From: Nocardia yamanashiensis NBRC 100130
Lineage (GTDB): Bacteria; Actinomycetota; Actinomycetes; Mycobacteriales; Mycobacteriaceae
Length of the DNA stretch: 64,000 bases
Assembly: GCF_001613325.1 (NCBI RefSeq)
Contig: NZ_BDCD01000011.1
Location: forward strand, 186,001-250,000
Reading direction: 5' to 3'
Shown: positions 34,151 through 45,038 of the stretch, piece after piece
How positions within the stretch are numbered: the stretch's first letter is position 1
How the letters are laid out: each line of letters opens with the position of its first letter
Program-made: the position numbers and the translations under genes
Notes under the pieces: generated by a model
Seen by the model: the letters and a program-made list of their open reading frames with translations, nothing else
Database searches by the model: none
Told to the model about the DNA's origin: nothing

Positions 34151-35208
34151 GCAGTGGCGTGGTTGATCACGACGAACGGACCACGCCCGGCCTGCGCGGC
34201 GGCATCGCGACCGGTGTCGGCTCCTGGCCCGGCACCGACCCCCGCGAAGCCGCGGCGACCGTGGTCGGCGAACTCGGCGACCTCCCGCACCTGGTGGAAC
34301 TGCCGGCCCGCGGCGTCGGCGCGGACATGATCGGCCGCGTCTCGGGCCTCCTGGTCGATATGCGGTTCGACAGCACCACCCGCGGCTACCGGCTGGCCCC
34401 GCGCCCCGGCGCCGTGGCCCGCCGGGCCCGCGATCTCCTGCGCACCGACCTCGACGCCCTCGAAGAAGCCTGGGAGACAGCCGGTCTCACCAATACCGGC
34501 CGCACCGTCAAACTCCAGGTGAGCGGACCTCTCACCCTGGCCGCCGAAGTGGAACTCCCGCACGGCCACCGCGTCCTCACCGACGCCGGCGCCCTGCGCG
34601 ACCTTTCCGAATCCCTCGCCGAGGGCCTGGCGAACCACGCCGCCGAGGTCGCCAAACGCCTGGCCGCCGACGTCCTGATCCAGCTCGACGAACCCCTGCT
34701 GAACGCGGTCCTCGAGGGTTCCCTGCGCGGCCCCAGCGTCATGAACACCGTGCGCGCCCTGCCGGAACCCGAAGCCCTGCACGTCCTGGACACGCTCATC
34801 GGCCATCAGGACCACCCGGTGCTGATCCACTCCTGCGCCGAACCCCCACCCCTGGACGTGTTGCGCAAAACCCGTGCCGCCGCAATCGGTTTCGACCTGG
34901 CCACCATCGCCACCAAGCACCTGGACGCGGTAGGCGAAGCCCTCGAAGCCGGTAAATACCTGGCCCTGGGCCTGGTCCCCACCACGGCCCCGGCCAAGCC
35001 CCCGACGTGGAAGGAAATCGCCGAACCCGGCGTCCGGCTGATGGACCGCCTCGGCTTCCCCCGCCGCCGCCTCGCCGACCAGATCCTGGTCACCCCAGCC
35101 TGCGGCCTTTCCGGCGCTTCGCTGTCCTGGGCCCGCACGGCCCTGGCCCTGACCGCCGAAACCGCGCACGCCTACGCCGACGAGCCCGAAGCCCTGAACT
35201 TCGACTGA
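34147..35208 (+). CDS. Cobalamin-independent methionine synthase (MetE C-terminal)-like protein
   Basis: 353-aa TIM-barrel protein resembling only the catalytic half of MetE and corresponding in position to mycobacterial Rv3015c. Putative zinc ligands are His and Cys in LIHSCAEPP and a Cys in VTPACGLSG. TGVGSWPG at the start and LQVSGPLTLA are conserved in this group. True MetE is about 750 aa with two barrels; these short forms may use a different methyl donor or acceptor. The GTG start is coupled to the preceding ORF. It ends tail-to-tail with the next gene with no gap. Confidence 0.82.
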   Translation: MSSGVVDHDERTTPGLRGGIATGVGSWPGTDPREAAATVVGELGDLPHLVELPARGVGADMIGRVSGLLVDMRFDSTTRGYRLAPRPGAVARRARDLLRTDLDALEEAWETAGLTNTGRTVKLQVSGPLTLAAEVELPHGHRVLTDAGALRDLSESLAEGLANHAAEVAKRLAADVLIQLDEPLLNAVLEGSLRGPSVMNTVRALPEPEALHVLDTLIGHQDHPVLIHSCAEPPPLDVLRKTRAAAIGFDLATIATKHLDAVGEALEAGKYLALGLVPTTAPAKPPTWKEIAEPGVRLMDRLGFPRRRLADQILVTPACGLSGASLSWARTALALTAETAHAYADEPEALNFD

Positions 35209-35589
35209 CTACCGCGGATCGCGCGGCGGCTTCGAACCGAAGTACGGGCGGGCGCCCGGATGGTCCAGCTGCCAGTTGTCGGGTTTGCCCGCGGGGTAGA
35301 CGACCGGGATCTGATCGCCCGTCGACGGCCACTGGCCGGTGTCCCAGGCGAAGCGCCCGTAGACCTCGTGGGCGAAAACCGTCGGGCCGGAGATGCTGCC
35401 GCTGAGGGTCACGTACTGTTCGCCGGGGACGTCGGGACGAGGGCTGACGCCGGTGACGTGCAGGATGCCGGATTCGGCGTTCGTGACCGGGCCGCCGCCT
35501 TTGCGGGCGCGGAAGTAGTAGGCGAGGGTCGCGGCGAGCGCGCCACCGATCAGCAGTAGGAACACGAACTGCATCAGCATGAGCACCAT
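35209..35589 (-). CDS. Small single-pass membrane protein, function unknown
   Basis: 126-aa protein. One N-terminal transmembrane helix (LMQFVFLLLIGGALAATLAYYF, about 5-26) is followed by RARKGGG and a soluble part rich in beta-strand-like sequence (HVTGVSPRPD, YVTLSGSISGPTVFAHEVYGRFAWD, PVVYPAGKPDNWQLDHP). The tail resembles proteins with a DUF3592-type or small OB-like fold, but I cannot name it. The start may be 35589, 35580 or 35574, since all are ATG and none has a clear SD. Confidence 0.65.
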   Translation of the reverse strand: MVLMLMQFVFLLLIGGALAATLAYYFRARKGGGPVTNAESGILHVTGVSPRPDVPGEQYVTLSGSISGPTVFAHEVYGRFAWDTGQWPSTGDQIPVVYPAGKPDNWQLDHPGARPYFGSKPPRDPR

Positions 35590-35636
35590 GCTAGGCGCAG
35601 GTCGTCGGGGAGCGGCCGCCCTGAGGTGTCGCGCCG

Positions 35637-36893
35637 CTATTGGGGCATCAGTTCCGACATGCCGAATTCGGCGCGGCGCAATTGCCAGACGGTGGTGCGC
35701 TTGGACTGGGAACGGCCGTTGCCGCGATCGATCAGGGTGCGATTGGCGGTGGTGAAGACCAGCTGCGCACCCTGGGTATTGGTTTCGGGGTTCTGGAACA
35801 GCTGGATCAGGCTGTCGGCGGTCTCGGGGGTGAGGTGCGCGTCGATATCGTCGATGGCCAACACGCCGCCGGTGTCCAGGGCGTCCAGCATGGGCGGGAG
35901 CAGACGCAGCATGGCGAGGGTGGCGCTGGATTCGTCGGTGATGTCGAAGGCGGTCTCGATGCCTTCGTGGGACAGGCCGAGGCCGACGCCGCGGCGCGCC
36001 ACCATGCGGGAGTAGAGGGCATCGCGGGCGGCGTACAGGTTGGCCAGTTCGCGTTGCAGCAGGGTGACGGTGATGCCGTGTTCGAGGAACATCTCCTCGG
36101 CGTAGTTCGCCGAGATGGTGCAGTTCTCGATTTCCTTTGTGGTGGCGGCGATATCGGTGTCCAGATCGCGCAGGTAGTCGGCGTACATGGGGTCGTCGGT
36201 CGGCAGCAGCAGATCGGTGATGCCGAGGTCGGCGGCGCGCAGCAGGGTGAGCAGCCGGACCGCGTGATCGGTGGAGCGGGAGATGTGCGCGCCCACCCGG
36301 TGCGCGATCTCGGCGGGATCGGGCTGGCCGCACTGCACTTCGAGCAGCGACTGGAACCAGCGGTAGGCCGGCACCAGGGGTTCGGCGTACAGCTGGCCGG
36401 ACAGGCTGAGCAGCAAGGCATTCGGGCGCACCAGCGGGACGACCGCGCCCAGACCGTAACGGGTGGCCTCGAACATGGGCCCGATGCGCACCTCGTCACC
36501 GGAACGCTCGTACACCACCCGCTTGCGATTGTGCGGATGAGAGTGCAGCCATTCGGCTTTCACATCGGCGTTGTCGAGCTTGAACCCGTAGGTGTACGGG
36601 CAGCCCTCGGCCACGAAGTGCGCCACGAATTCCGAAGGGCGATCCGCGAATCCGATGTGCGGGGTGCGGACCGGCCCGGAGTAGGGATCCCACCCGGTGA
36701 CCGAGTTCAGCACGGCGTCGCGCATCCGGTCCAGGGCGTCGACCAATCCGGTCTTGCCCGTGGCGGCGGCCCCGTACACGGCGGTGACGGGCGTGGCGAC
36801 CGCCCCGCTACCGCGGGTCAGCCGCAATTCCTGCGGTTCGGCGAGAGATCGATGATTCGTCACCTGAAAACTGCGCAACACAAGCGAAATCAT
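35637..36893 (-). CDS. AAA-type ATP-binding protein (AAA_15/AAA_21-like, ABC-ATPase clade)
   Basis: 418-aa cytoplasmic ATPase. It starts with the RSFQVTNHRSL motif typical of RecF/OLD-related ATPases. Its P-loop is atypical, GAAATGKTG (about 42-50). The Walker B-like LAIDDIDAHLTPET and following QLVFTTANRTL are near the C-terminus. The insert between them is helical, as in AAA_15/AAA_21 proteins, many of which belong to phage-defence systems. No partner nuclease or toxin is adjacent. Start 36893 is chosen by alignment; ATG 36935 is possible and would overlap the divergent promoter zone. Confidence 0.72.
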   Translation of the reverse strand: MISLVLRSFQVTNHRSLAEPQELRLTRGSGAVATPVTAVYGAAATGKTGLVDALDRMRDAVLNSVTGWDPYSGPVRTPHIGFADRPSEFVAHFVAEGCPYTYGFKLDNADVKAEWLHSHPHNRKRVVYERSGDEVRIGPMFEATRYGLGAVVPLVRPNALLLSLSGQLYAEPLVPAYRWFQSLLEVQCGQPDPAEIAHRVGAHISRSTDHAVRLLTLLRAADLGITDLLLPTDDPMYADYLRDLDTDIAATTKEIENCTISANYAEEMFLEHGITVTLLQRELANLYAARDALYSRMVARRGVGLGLSHEGIETAFDITDESSATLAMLRLLPPMLDALDTGGVLAIDDIDAHLTPETADSLIQLFQNPETNTQGAQLVFTTANRTLIDRGNGRSQSKRTTVWQLRRAEFGMSELMPQ

Positions 36894-36968
36894 GCCGGTC
36901 GGCGCACGGAATTGCGACTCGCCCTTTTCGGTCATGTTCCGCGAGGCGCGGAAACCGGTCGGCAAACC

Positions 36969-36998
36969 TTGACATGCAACCTAAAGGTTGCCTATTCT
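36969..36998 (+). promoter_or_regulatory. Promoter of the arsR-SRPBCC gene
   Basis: -35 TTGACA (36969-36974), 18-bp spacer, -10 TATTCT (36993-36998). This is the best sigma-A-like promoter in the window. The spacer is almost entirely occupied by the first operator. Confidence 0.8.
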
Positions 36999-37021
36999 CG
37001 ATTACGCAACCAAAGGGTTGC
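36976..37021 (+). promoter_or_regulatory. Tandem ArsR-type operators
   Basis: Two 16-bp dyads, GCAACC-taaa-GGTTGC (36976-36991) and GCAACC-aaag-GGTTGC (37006-37021), spaced exactly 30 bp. One covers the promoter spacer and the other the likely transcription start. Autoregulation by the downstream ArsR domain is the simplest reading. Confidence 0.72.
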
Positions 37022-37046
37022 CTATAGCGATGGTGTGAGGTGCCAG

Positions 37047-37838
37047 GTGGACGAGGTGTTCAAGGCGCTGGCCGACCCGAATCGGCGCAGACTGCTGGAC
37101 GCCCTCAACGAACGCAATGGTCAGACCCTGCGCGAACTCTGCACCGGCCTGGCCATGACCAGGCAGGCGGTGAGCAAGCACCTGGCCGTGCTGGAAGCGG
37201 CCAACCTGGTCACCACCGTGCGCCGCGGCCGCGAGAAACTGCACTATCTCAATGCCGAACCCGTCAATGCCATCGCCGACCGCTGGATCAATCGATACGA
37301 CCGAGCGCGGGTACACGCCCTCGCCGACCTCAAATCCGCATTGGAGAGCGCGACCATGAGCGAGGAATTCGTCTACACCACCTACATCCGCACCACCCCC
37401 GAGAAGCTGTGGCAGGCCCTGACCGATCCGGCCTTCACCAAGCGCTACTGGGGCGCCACCTTCGAAACCGATTGGCGGCCGGGCTCACCCATGACCTGGG
37501 AGCAGCAGGGCTGGGTCAGCAAGGATCCGGAACAGGTGGTCGTCACCGCCGACCCGTACCGCACCCTGTCCTACACCTGGCACACCGTCGATCAGGCGTT
37601 CGCCGACCAGTTCGGTTTCAGCGCCGAGGATTTCGCACAGCTGTCCACCGAATCCCGCTCCATCGTCACCTTCGAACTGGAACCGGTGGGGGAGACGGTC
37701 AAACTCACCGTGGTGCACAACGGCTTCGACCCGGGCAGCGCCATGCTCGCGGGCATCACCGAAGGCTGGCCCGCCATCCTCTCCAGCCTCAAGACCCTGC
37801 TCGAGACCGGAGAGGTGCTGCCCGAACCGGCGGAATGA
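37047..37838 (+). CDS. ArsR-family HTH regulator fused to an SRPBCC (AHSA1-like) domain
   Basis: 263-aa protein. Residues 1-100 are a winged helix (FKALADPNRRRLLDAL, RQAVSKHLAVLEAANLV) without the usual metal-binding ELCVCDL motif. Residues about 104-255 are an AHSA1-type SRPBCC hydrophobic-pocket domain (YTTYIRTTPEKLWQALTDPAFTKRYWG). The SRPBCC part opens with its own Met (ATG 37355), indicating fusion of an ancestral gene pair. A hydrophobic ligand probably releases the repressor. The GTG at 37047 has TGAGG 6 nt upstream. The tail-to-tail gap to the next gene is 1 nt. Confidence 0.85.
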   Translation: MDEVFKALADPNRRRLLDALNERNGQTLRELCTGLAMTRQAVSKHLAVLEAANLVTTVRRGREKLHYLNAEPVNAIADRWINRYDRARVHALADLKSALESATMSEEFVYTTYIRTTPEKLWQALTDPAFTKRYWGATFETDWRPGSPMTWEQQGWVSKDPEQVVVTADPYRTLSYTWHTVDQAFADQFGFSAEDFAQLSTESRSIVTFELEPVGETVKLTVVHNGFDPGSAMLAGITEGWPAILSSLKTLLETGEVLPEPAE

Positions 37839-37839
37839 G

Positions 37840-40531
<2,692 letters not shown>

Positions 40532-40610
40532 CCGACCGCGGTCGTTCCACGGGGAATGGGAATGATGGGGGTTTGGTTTTTTTGGCGATGGTCGGAAGTC
40601 GGAGGTTGCT

Positions 40611-41108
40611 GTGGTTCAGGAGTTCGAGATTCGCGCTGCCCGGGCCGAGGAGTTCGCGGCGATCGGGGAGTTGACGGTCGAGGTGTATGTGGGGGAGGGG
40701 CACGTTTCGCCGGAGAGTCCGTATGGGGCGGAGCTGGCTGATACCGCTACGCGGGCGGCTGCGGCGGAGGTGCTGGTGGCGGTGCGGGACGGGGTGGTGC
40801 TGGGGTCGTTGACGCTGGCGCGGCCGGGGACGCCGTTCGCGGATATCGCGCGGGACGGGGAGCTGGAGTTCCGGATGCTGGCGGTCGCCAAGCAGGCGCG
40901 GGGATTGGGGGTCGGGACGGCGCTGGTGCGGAGGGTGGTCGAGACCGGGCGCGCGGAGGGGTTCGACGGTGTCGTGCTGACCACCATGCCGACCATGGCC
41001 GATGCCCGGCGGATCTACGATCGGCTGGGCTTCGTCCATGTGCCGGAACGGGATTGGTTCACCATGGCGGGGCTGCCGTTGACGGTGATGCGGCTCGACC
41101 TCAGGTGA
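40611..41108 (+). CDS. GNAT family N-acetyltransferase
   Basis: 165-aa acetyltransferase with the acetyl-CoA motif FRMLAVAKQARGLGVGTALVR (split: FRMLAV and QARGLGVG around residues 87-101) and ARRIYDRLGFVHVPERDW near the C-terminus. SD GGAGG lies 5 nt before the GTG start. The acceptor is unknown. The 79-bp gap after ligA carries a 7-T run (GGTTTTTTTGG, about 40576-40586) but no convincing hairpin before it. The 3' end overlaps the convergent secreted-protein gene by 8 bp. Confidence 0.85.
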   Translation: MVQEFEIRAARAEEFAAIGELTVEVYVGEGHVSPESPYGAELADTATRAAAAEVLVAVRDGVVLGSLTLARPGTPFADIARDGELEFRMLAVAKQARGLGVGTALVRRVVETGRAEGFDGVVLTTMPTMADARRIYDRLGFVHVPERDWFTMAGLPLTVMRLDLR

Positions 41109-41607
41109 GGACGCCGTCGATGCAGAGGCTCTGGGTGCGCCAGGTGGGTGCGGGGCGGTCGCCGGCGAAGGCCCATTCGGTGGCGGGGGCGACCGGTTTC
41201 CAGAGCAGCAGGCCTTCGGGCAGGCGCTGCACCTGATAGATGTCGTCGGTGCCGGGGACGAGCTGGCTGCCGACGCAGTAGTCGGTGTAGCTGGTGCCGG
41301 GTTGTCTTGCGCCGGCGCTGAATCGGCCGGTGGGGTTGGCGGCGGCGCCGGGGTTGGGGACGGTGTTCGCGCGGTCGGTGCGCTGGCCGCTGAACCAGTA
41401 CGGGGCGCCGTCGCGTTCGCCGCAACGGAATTCGGCGCCGCCCGCGACGACGGTCTGGCCGGGCGCGTATGTCGTTCCCGCCCACAGGCATCCGATGGCG
41501 GGGCGAGTCCTGCGCTCCTCGGCTTCGGCGGTGCCCGCGCCCAGCGGTACGCCGACGGCGGCGAGGGCGGCGACGGCCAGCGGGGTGACGGCGCGGCGGG
41601 TCAGCAC
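41101..41607 (-). CDS. Secreted protein of unknown function (second gene of a two-gene operon)
   Basis: 168-aa protein with a Sec signal peptide (MLTRRAVTPLAVAALAAVGVPL, cleavage near GTAEA-EE). The mature part has several Cys (for example IGCLWAG, FRCGERDG, DYCVGSQ, SLCIDG), consistent with disulfides outside the cell, and an aromatic stretch (APYWFSGQR). No catalytic motif is recognised. The GTG start overlaps the stop of the upstream gene by 7 nt, so the two are co-expressed. Confidence 0.72.
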   Translation of the reverse strand: MLTRRAVTPLAVAALAAVGVPLGAGTAEAEERRTRPAIGCLWAGTTYAPGQTVVAGGAEFRCGERDGAPYWFSGQRTDRANTVPNPGAAANPTGRFSAGARQPGTSYTDYCVGSQLVPGTDDIYQVQRLPEGLLLWKPVAPATEWAFAGDRPAPTWRTQSLCIDGVLT

Positions 41608-42023
41608 GAGACGGCCTGCGGCTTGCAGACGGCCCAGCCGGTGCCGTCTTCGTTCGGTACCGCGGTCCAGGTGCTGCGGGAGCCGTCATTGCCCATGGAG
41701 CGGCTCGCTTCGGGTTGCGGGGTGCGCTGGCTTTCGCGCCGGTTGGCCAGATGCTCGTTCCGCAGTGCGGGATTCGAGTCGAAGTGGTGGAAGCCTTGCG
41801 GATCGGTGTGGTGAGCGCCGGTGGTGTCGCCGTTGTAGGGCCGGGGGCCGAAGTTGTTCGCCGCATTGCCGCTTCCGAGATTGCCGTTGCCGAGCGAACT
41901 GCCGCCGCGGCCGCCGGTGAGGCTGCCGCCCGAAAGCGATTCCGCCGCCGCGGTTCCGGCGGTGATCACGCCGGCGACAGCCGCCAGCGCGAGGGTTGCG
42001 AGGGTGGTGGGTATCCGTTGCAT
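41601..42023 (-). CDS. Secreted Gly/Asn/His-rich protein of unknown function (first gene of the operon)
   Basis: 140-aa protein with a signal peptide (MQRIPTTLATLALAAVAGV, cleavage near TAAAES). The mature chain is low complexity at first (GGSLTGGRGGSSLGNGNLG), then HHTDPQGFHHFDSN, and ends GWAVCKPQAVSC with two Cys. I do not recognise a domain; it may be a cell-wall or matrix-associated protein. Start 42023 is chosen because the signal peptide begins there. A tandem operator lies just upstream. Confidence 0.7.
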   Translation of the reverse strand: MQRIPTTLATLALAAVAGVITAGTAAAESLSGGSLTGGRGGSSLGNGNLGSGNAANNFGPRPYNGDTTGAHHTDPQGFHHFDSNPALRNEHLANRRESQRTPQPEASRSMGNDGSRSTWTAVPNEDGTGWAVCKPQAVSC

Positions 42024-42044
42024 GGGCGTCGTTGCCCTCCGTCC

Positions 42045-42087
42045 ATCTACGTAGCTCAATAGTATTTATCTACTGAGCTCGATAGTA
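42045..42087 (-). promoter_or_regulatory. Tandem 20-bp operator upstream of the secreted-protein operon
   Basis: ATCTACGTAGCTCAATAGTA (42045-42064) and ATCTACTGAGCTCGATAGTA (42068-42087) share 17 of 20 positions and start 23 bp apart. CATCTAC (42044-42050) and GTAGATG (42085-42091) also make the whole block an imperfect dyad. It covers about 22-68 bp upstream of the ATG at 42023, the expected promoter position. The form fits a TetR-type repressor binding cooperatively. Confidence 0.65.
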
Positions 42088-42165
42088 GATGGGCAACGCT
42101 GAGAACAGCCTGTGATTCCGGCCAAGCCCCGGTCACAGCCCGAAAAGTGGCGGAAGGCACAACAA

Positions 42166-42200
42166 TTCGGGCCGGTGCGAACGCATCGCACCGGCCCGAA
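42166..42200 (-). terminator. Rho-independent terminator of the ACT-domain gene
   Basis: Perfect 15-bp stem TTCGGGCCGGTGCGA (42166-42180) and its complement (42186-42200), with a 5-nt loop. Read on the minus strand it is followed by TTGTTGTG, 16 bp past the gene's stop. Confidence 0.8.
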
Positions 42201-42215
42201 GGAAAGCAGAAAAAC

Positions 42216-42866
42216 TTAGCCGAGAACCGTGGCCACGATCCCTGCCAGGTAACCCAGCCGCGCCACCTCGGACGGCCGGAAGTCGGGCCCGCCGGGGCGG
42301 CCCAGCAGCAGCACCTTGCCGGTGTTGCCGAGCGGTGCCGCGGCCAGCTTGGTATCCATATCGCGCCACAATTGCGGCACCCATTCGCTCTCGCCGTCCA
42401 GCACGGCCGGCTTCTCGAGGGGCATCCACGGCGCGGACCCGGCCTGGGTGGACGGCGCGCTCTGCGAACCCACCACCCGGTACGCGCCCTGCGGGCCCAT
42501 ATCGATGATGGTCGACCAGCCCACCCGCAGCACCCGCGGCGCACCGTCGACCAGCACCTGCAACCGATCGTCGCGCGCATTGGCGACCTGATCGATGAGC
42601 TCGAGCTCGCGGTGCGTGTCGAGGATCCCCGAGTAGGGCCGCAGCGAATCCACCTGCACGTCGTGCAGTGATTCGGCGGCGGTGATCAGGGTGTCGGGCA
42701 GCGCGCCCGTCGGCACCTCCACCACGATGTCGTCGATCGCGAAGCCGTCACCGCGCTCGACGACATCCAGCGAGAGGATGTCCGCGCCGACGGAACCCAG
42801 TGCGAGCGCAAGGGAACCGAGACTGCCTGGACGATCCGGAAGTTGCACGCGAAGCAGGTATGACAC
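42216..42866 (-). CDS. ACT-domain protein (Rv3013-like)
   Basis: 216-aa cytoplasmic protein. The first ~75 residues are an ACT domain (LLRVQLPDRPGSLGSLALALGSVGADILSLDVVE), a fold that usually binds an amino acid. The remainder (LQVLVDGAPRVLRVGWSTIIDMGPQGAYRVVGSQSAP) is specific to actinomycetes and of unknown function. SD GGAAGG precedes the GTG start. It is divergent from gatCA, as in mycobacteria, which suggests an amino-acid sensing role linked to glutamine/glutamate status. That is inference from context. Confidence 0.82.
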   Translation of the reverse strand: MSYLLRVQLPDRPGSLGSLALALGSVGADILSLDVVERGDGFAIDDIVVEVPTGALPDTLITAAESLHDVQVDSLRPYSGILDTHRELELIDQVANARDDRLQVLVDGAPRVLRVGWSTIIDMGPQGAYRVVGSQSAPSTQAGSAPWMPLEKPAVLDGESEWVPQLWRDMDTKLAAAPLGNTGKVLLLGRPGGPDFRPSEVARLGYLAGIVATVLG

Positions 42867-43055
42867 GTGCCTTCCTTTCTTTCCTGTGCGACCGAAACTT
42901 TCGGACGGGTACCCGAGGTACGCAATATTTACACCCTCGCGACCCGGTTATCGAATCGAACCGTTTCCTGTGATGCGCACCACTTACTCGTGGGTTGCCC
43001 TATCGATACTGCCAGCTCTGCCGACACCTGTCGCGGGCCGCGCGGGCAAGGTCGC

Positions 43056-43061
43056 TAGGCT
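43056..43061 (+). promoter_or_regulatory. -10 element of gatCA
   Basis: TAGGCT, 49 nt before the gatC GTG. No clear -35 lies at the standard distance. The other 230 bp between the ACT gene and gatC show no ORF. Confidence 0.4.
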
Positions 43062-43110
43062 GTGACAGGTCGAATCACCAAGCTCTCACCATGTCGAAAG
43101 GGGTCTCGCG

Positions 43111-43410
43111 GTGCCCGCCATCTCCAGGGACGAGGTCGCACACCTCGCCCGGTTGTCCCGGCTCGCCCTCACCGATGACGAACTCGATCTGTACGCCGGT
43201 CAGCTGGACTCCATCCTGACCCACGTCGCGCAGATCTCCGAGGTCGCCGCCGAAGACGTCCCCGCCACCGCGTCCCCGAATCCGGCGACCAATGTGACGC
43301 GCCCGGACGAGGAACAGCCCTGCCTGACGCCGGAGCAAGCGCTCGCCATGGCGCCCGCCGTCGACGAGCAGCGGTTCCAGGTTCCGCAGATTCTGGGAGA
43401 GGGCGAATGA
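43111..43410 (+). CDS. gatC: Asp-tRNA(Asn)/Glu-tRNA(Gln) amidotransferase subunit C
   Basis: 99-aa small subunit that stabilises the GatA-GatB complex making Gln-tRNA and Asn-tRNA by transamidation. [22 protein letters not shown] and [19 protein letters not shown] are the conserved blocks. AAAGGGG precedes the GTG. It overlaps gatA by 4 nt (ATGA). gatB is not in the window; in mycobacteria it lies beyond pfkA. Confidence 0.94.
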   Translation: MPAISRDEVAHLARLSRLALTDDELDLYAGQLDSILTHVAQISEVAAEDVPATASPNPATNVTRPDEEQPCLTPEQALAMAPAVDEQRFQVPQILGEGE

Positions 43411-44876
43411 GCGACCTGACACAGCTGTCCGCGGCCGAGCTGGCGGGCAAGATCCATGCGCGCGAGGTGTCCTCGGTCGAGGTGACCGAGGCGCACATCC
43501 AGCGCATCGCCGAGGTCGACGGGGAGATCAACGCCTTCCTGCACGTCGCCGGCGAACAGGCCCTGGTGGCCGCCGCCGAGGTGGACCGCGCGATCGCCGC
43601 GGGCACGGTGGCCTCGCCGCTGGCCGGTGTTCCCTTGGCGCTCAAGGACGTTTTCACCACCACGGATATGCCGACCACCTGCGGGTCGAAGATCCTCGAG
43701 GGCTGGGTGTCGCCGTACGACGCGACGCTGACCACCAAGCTGCGCGAGGCCGGCATCCCGATTCTCGGCAAGACCAATATGGACGAGTTCGCCATGGGGT
43801 CCTCCACCGAGAACTCGGCGTACGGGCCGACCCGCAACCCGTGGGACAAGGACCGCATCCCGGGTGGATCGGGTGGCGGTTCCGCCGCCGCGCTGGCCTC
43901 CTACCAGGCGCCGCTGGCGATCGGCACCGATACCGGTGGCTCCATCCGCCAGCCCGCCGCCGTCACCGCGACGGTCGGCACCAAGCCCACCTACGGCACC
44001 GTGTCCCGGTTCGGTCTGGTCGCCTGCGCGTCCTCGCTGGATCAGGGCGGGCCTTGCGGCCGAACGGTTCTCGACACCGCGCTGCTGCACGAGGTGATCG
44101 CCGGATACGACCCGCGCGATTCCACCTCCCGCAACGTGCCGGTCGCCCCGGTCGTGGCCGCGGCCCGCGAAGGCGCGAACGGTGATCTGTCCGGCGTGAA
44201 GATCGGCGTGGTGAAGGAGCTGCACTCCGACTCCTACCAGCCGGGCGTGCTCGCCTCCTTCGATGCCGCCGTGGATCAGCTCAAGCAGTTGGGCGCGGAG
44301 ATCGTCGAGGTGTCCTGCCCCAACTTCGTGCACGCGCTGTCCGCGTACTACCTGGTCATGCCGTCGGAGGTGTCGTCCAACCTGGCGCGCTTCGATGCCA
44401 TGCGCTACGGGCTGCGGGTCGGCGACGACGGCACCCATTCGGCCGATCAGGTCATGTCGCTCAGCCGTGAGGCCGGGTTCGGGCCGGAGGTCAAGCGCCG
44501 CATCATGATCGGCACCTACGCGCTGTCCGCCGGTTACTACGACGCCTACTACGGTCAGGCGCTCAAGGTGCGCACGCTCATCGCGCGCGACTTCGACCGG
44601 GCGTACGAGAGCGTCGACGTGCTGATCTCGCCGACCAGCCCGTTCACGCCGTGGAAGCTGGGCGAGAAGGTCGACGATCCGCTGGCCATGTACCTGTCCG
44701 ACCTGTGCACCCTGCCCACCAACCTGGCCGGGCACTGCGCCATGTCGGTGCCGTCCGGGCTGTCCGCCGACGACGGGCTGCCGGTGGGTCTGCAGATCAT
44801 GGCCCCGGCGCTGGCCGACGACCGGCTGTACCGGGTCGGCGCGGCCTACGAGGCGGCGCGCGGCGCGATCGCCTGA
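43407..44876 (+). CDS. gatA: Asp-tRNA(Asn)/Glu-tRNA(Gln) amidotransferase subunit A
   Basis: 489-aa amidase that releases ammonia from glutamine for GatB. The Ser-cisSer-Lys triad region is intact: ALKDVF (Lys), [13 protein letters not shown] (cis-Ser) and [12 protein letters not shown] (nucleophile Ser). Length is normal. It is coupled to gatC and followed by a terminator 23 nt after the stop, so gatCA form a two-gene operon here. Confidence 0.95.
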   Translation: MSDLTQLSAAELAGKIHAREVSSVEVTEAHIQRIAEVDGEINAFLHVAGEQALVAAAEVDRAIAAGTVASPLAGVPLALKDVFTTTDMPTTCGSKILEGWVSPYDATLTTKLREAGIPILGKTNMDEFAMGSSTENSAYGPTRNPWDKDRIPGGSGGGSAAALASYQAPLAIGTDTGGSIRQPAAVTATVGTKPTYGTVSRFGLVACASSLDQGGPCGRTVLDTALLHEVIAGYDPRDSTSRNVPVAPVVAAAREGANGDLSGVKIGVVKELHSDSYQPGVLASFDAAVDQLKQLGAEIVEVSCPNFVHALSAYYLVMPSEVSSNLARFDAMRYGLRVGDDGTHSADQVMSLSREAGFGPEVKRRIMIGTYALSAGYYDAYYGQALKVRTLIARDFDRAYESVDVLISPTSPFTPWKLGEKVDDPLAMYLSDLCTLPTNLAGHCAMSVPSGLSADDGLPVGLQIMAPALADDRLYRVGAAYEAARGAIA

Positions 44877-44899
44877 TCGGCAGTACGCGAACGGAATTC

Positions 44900-44930
44900 G
44901 GCTCCCGCCCAGGTATGGGCGGGAGCCGTT
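44900..44930 (+). terminator. Terminator of gatCA
   Basis: Perfect 12-bp stem GGCTCCCGCCCA (44900-44911) and TGGGCGGGAGCC (44916-44927) with a 4-nt loop, followed by GTTTCGCG. Confidence 0.78.
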
Positions 44931-45000
44931 TCGCGTTCGGACCTGGATGCCATAGGTTTTGGCGGCCTGACAATCGCTGCGAGGCGCGGGACGCGCCCGG

Positions 45001-45006
45001 TAGGCT
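45001..45006 (+). promoter_or_regulatory. -10 element of the kinase/ADP-ribosylglycohydrolase gene
   Basis: TAGGCT, 32 nt before the ATG; a good SD (GGAGGGG) lies between them. No -35 at standard spacing. Confidence 0.4.
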
Positions 45007-45038
45007 GCACTGGTTCGGAGTGTCGGAGGGGATCGGGG

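Noticed and set aside
35640..37046. Long N-terminal extension of the ArsR-SRPBCC frame
   Set aside because: The frame is open upstream only as antisense of the AAA ATPase gene. The promoter, operators and SD at 36969-37040 fix the start at 37047.
40532..40610. Rho-independent terminator after ligA
   Set aside because: A 7-T run is present, but the preceding sequence is G-rich with no stem; the CGACCGCGGTCG palindrome has no loop.
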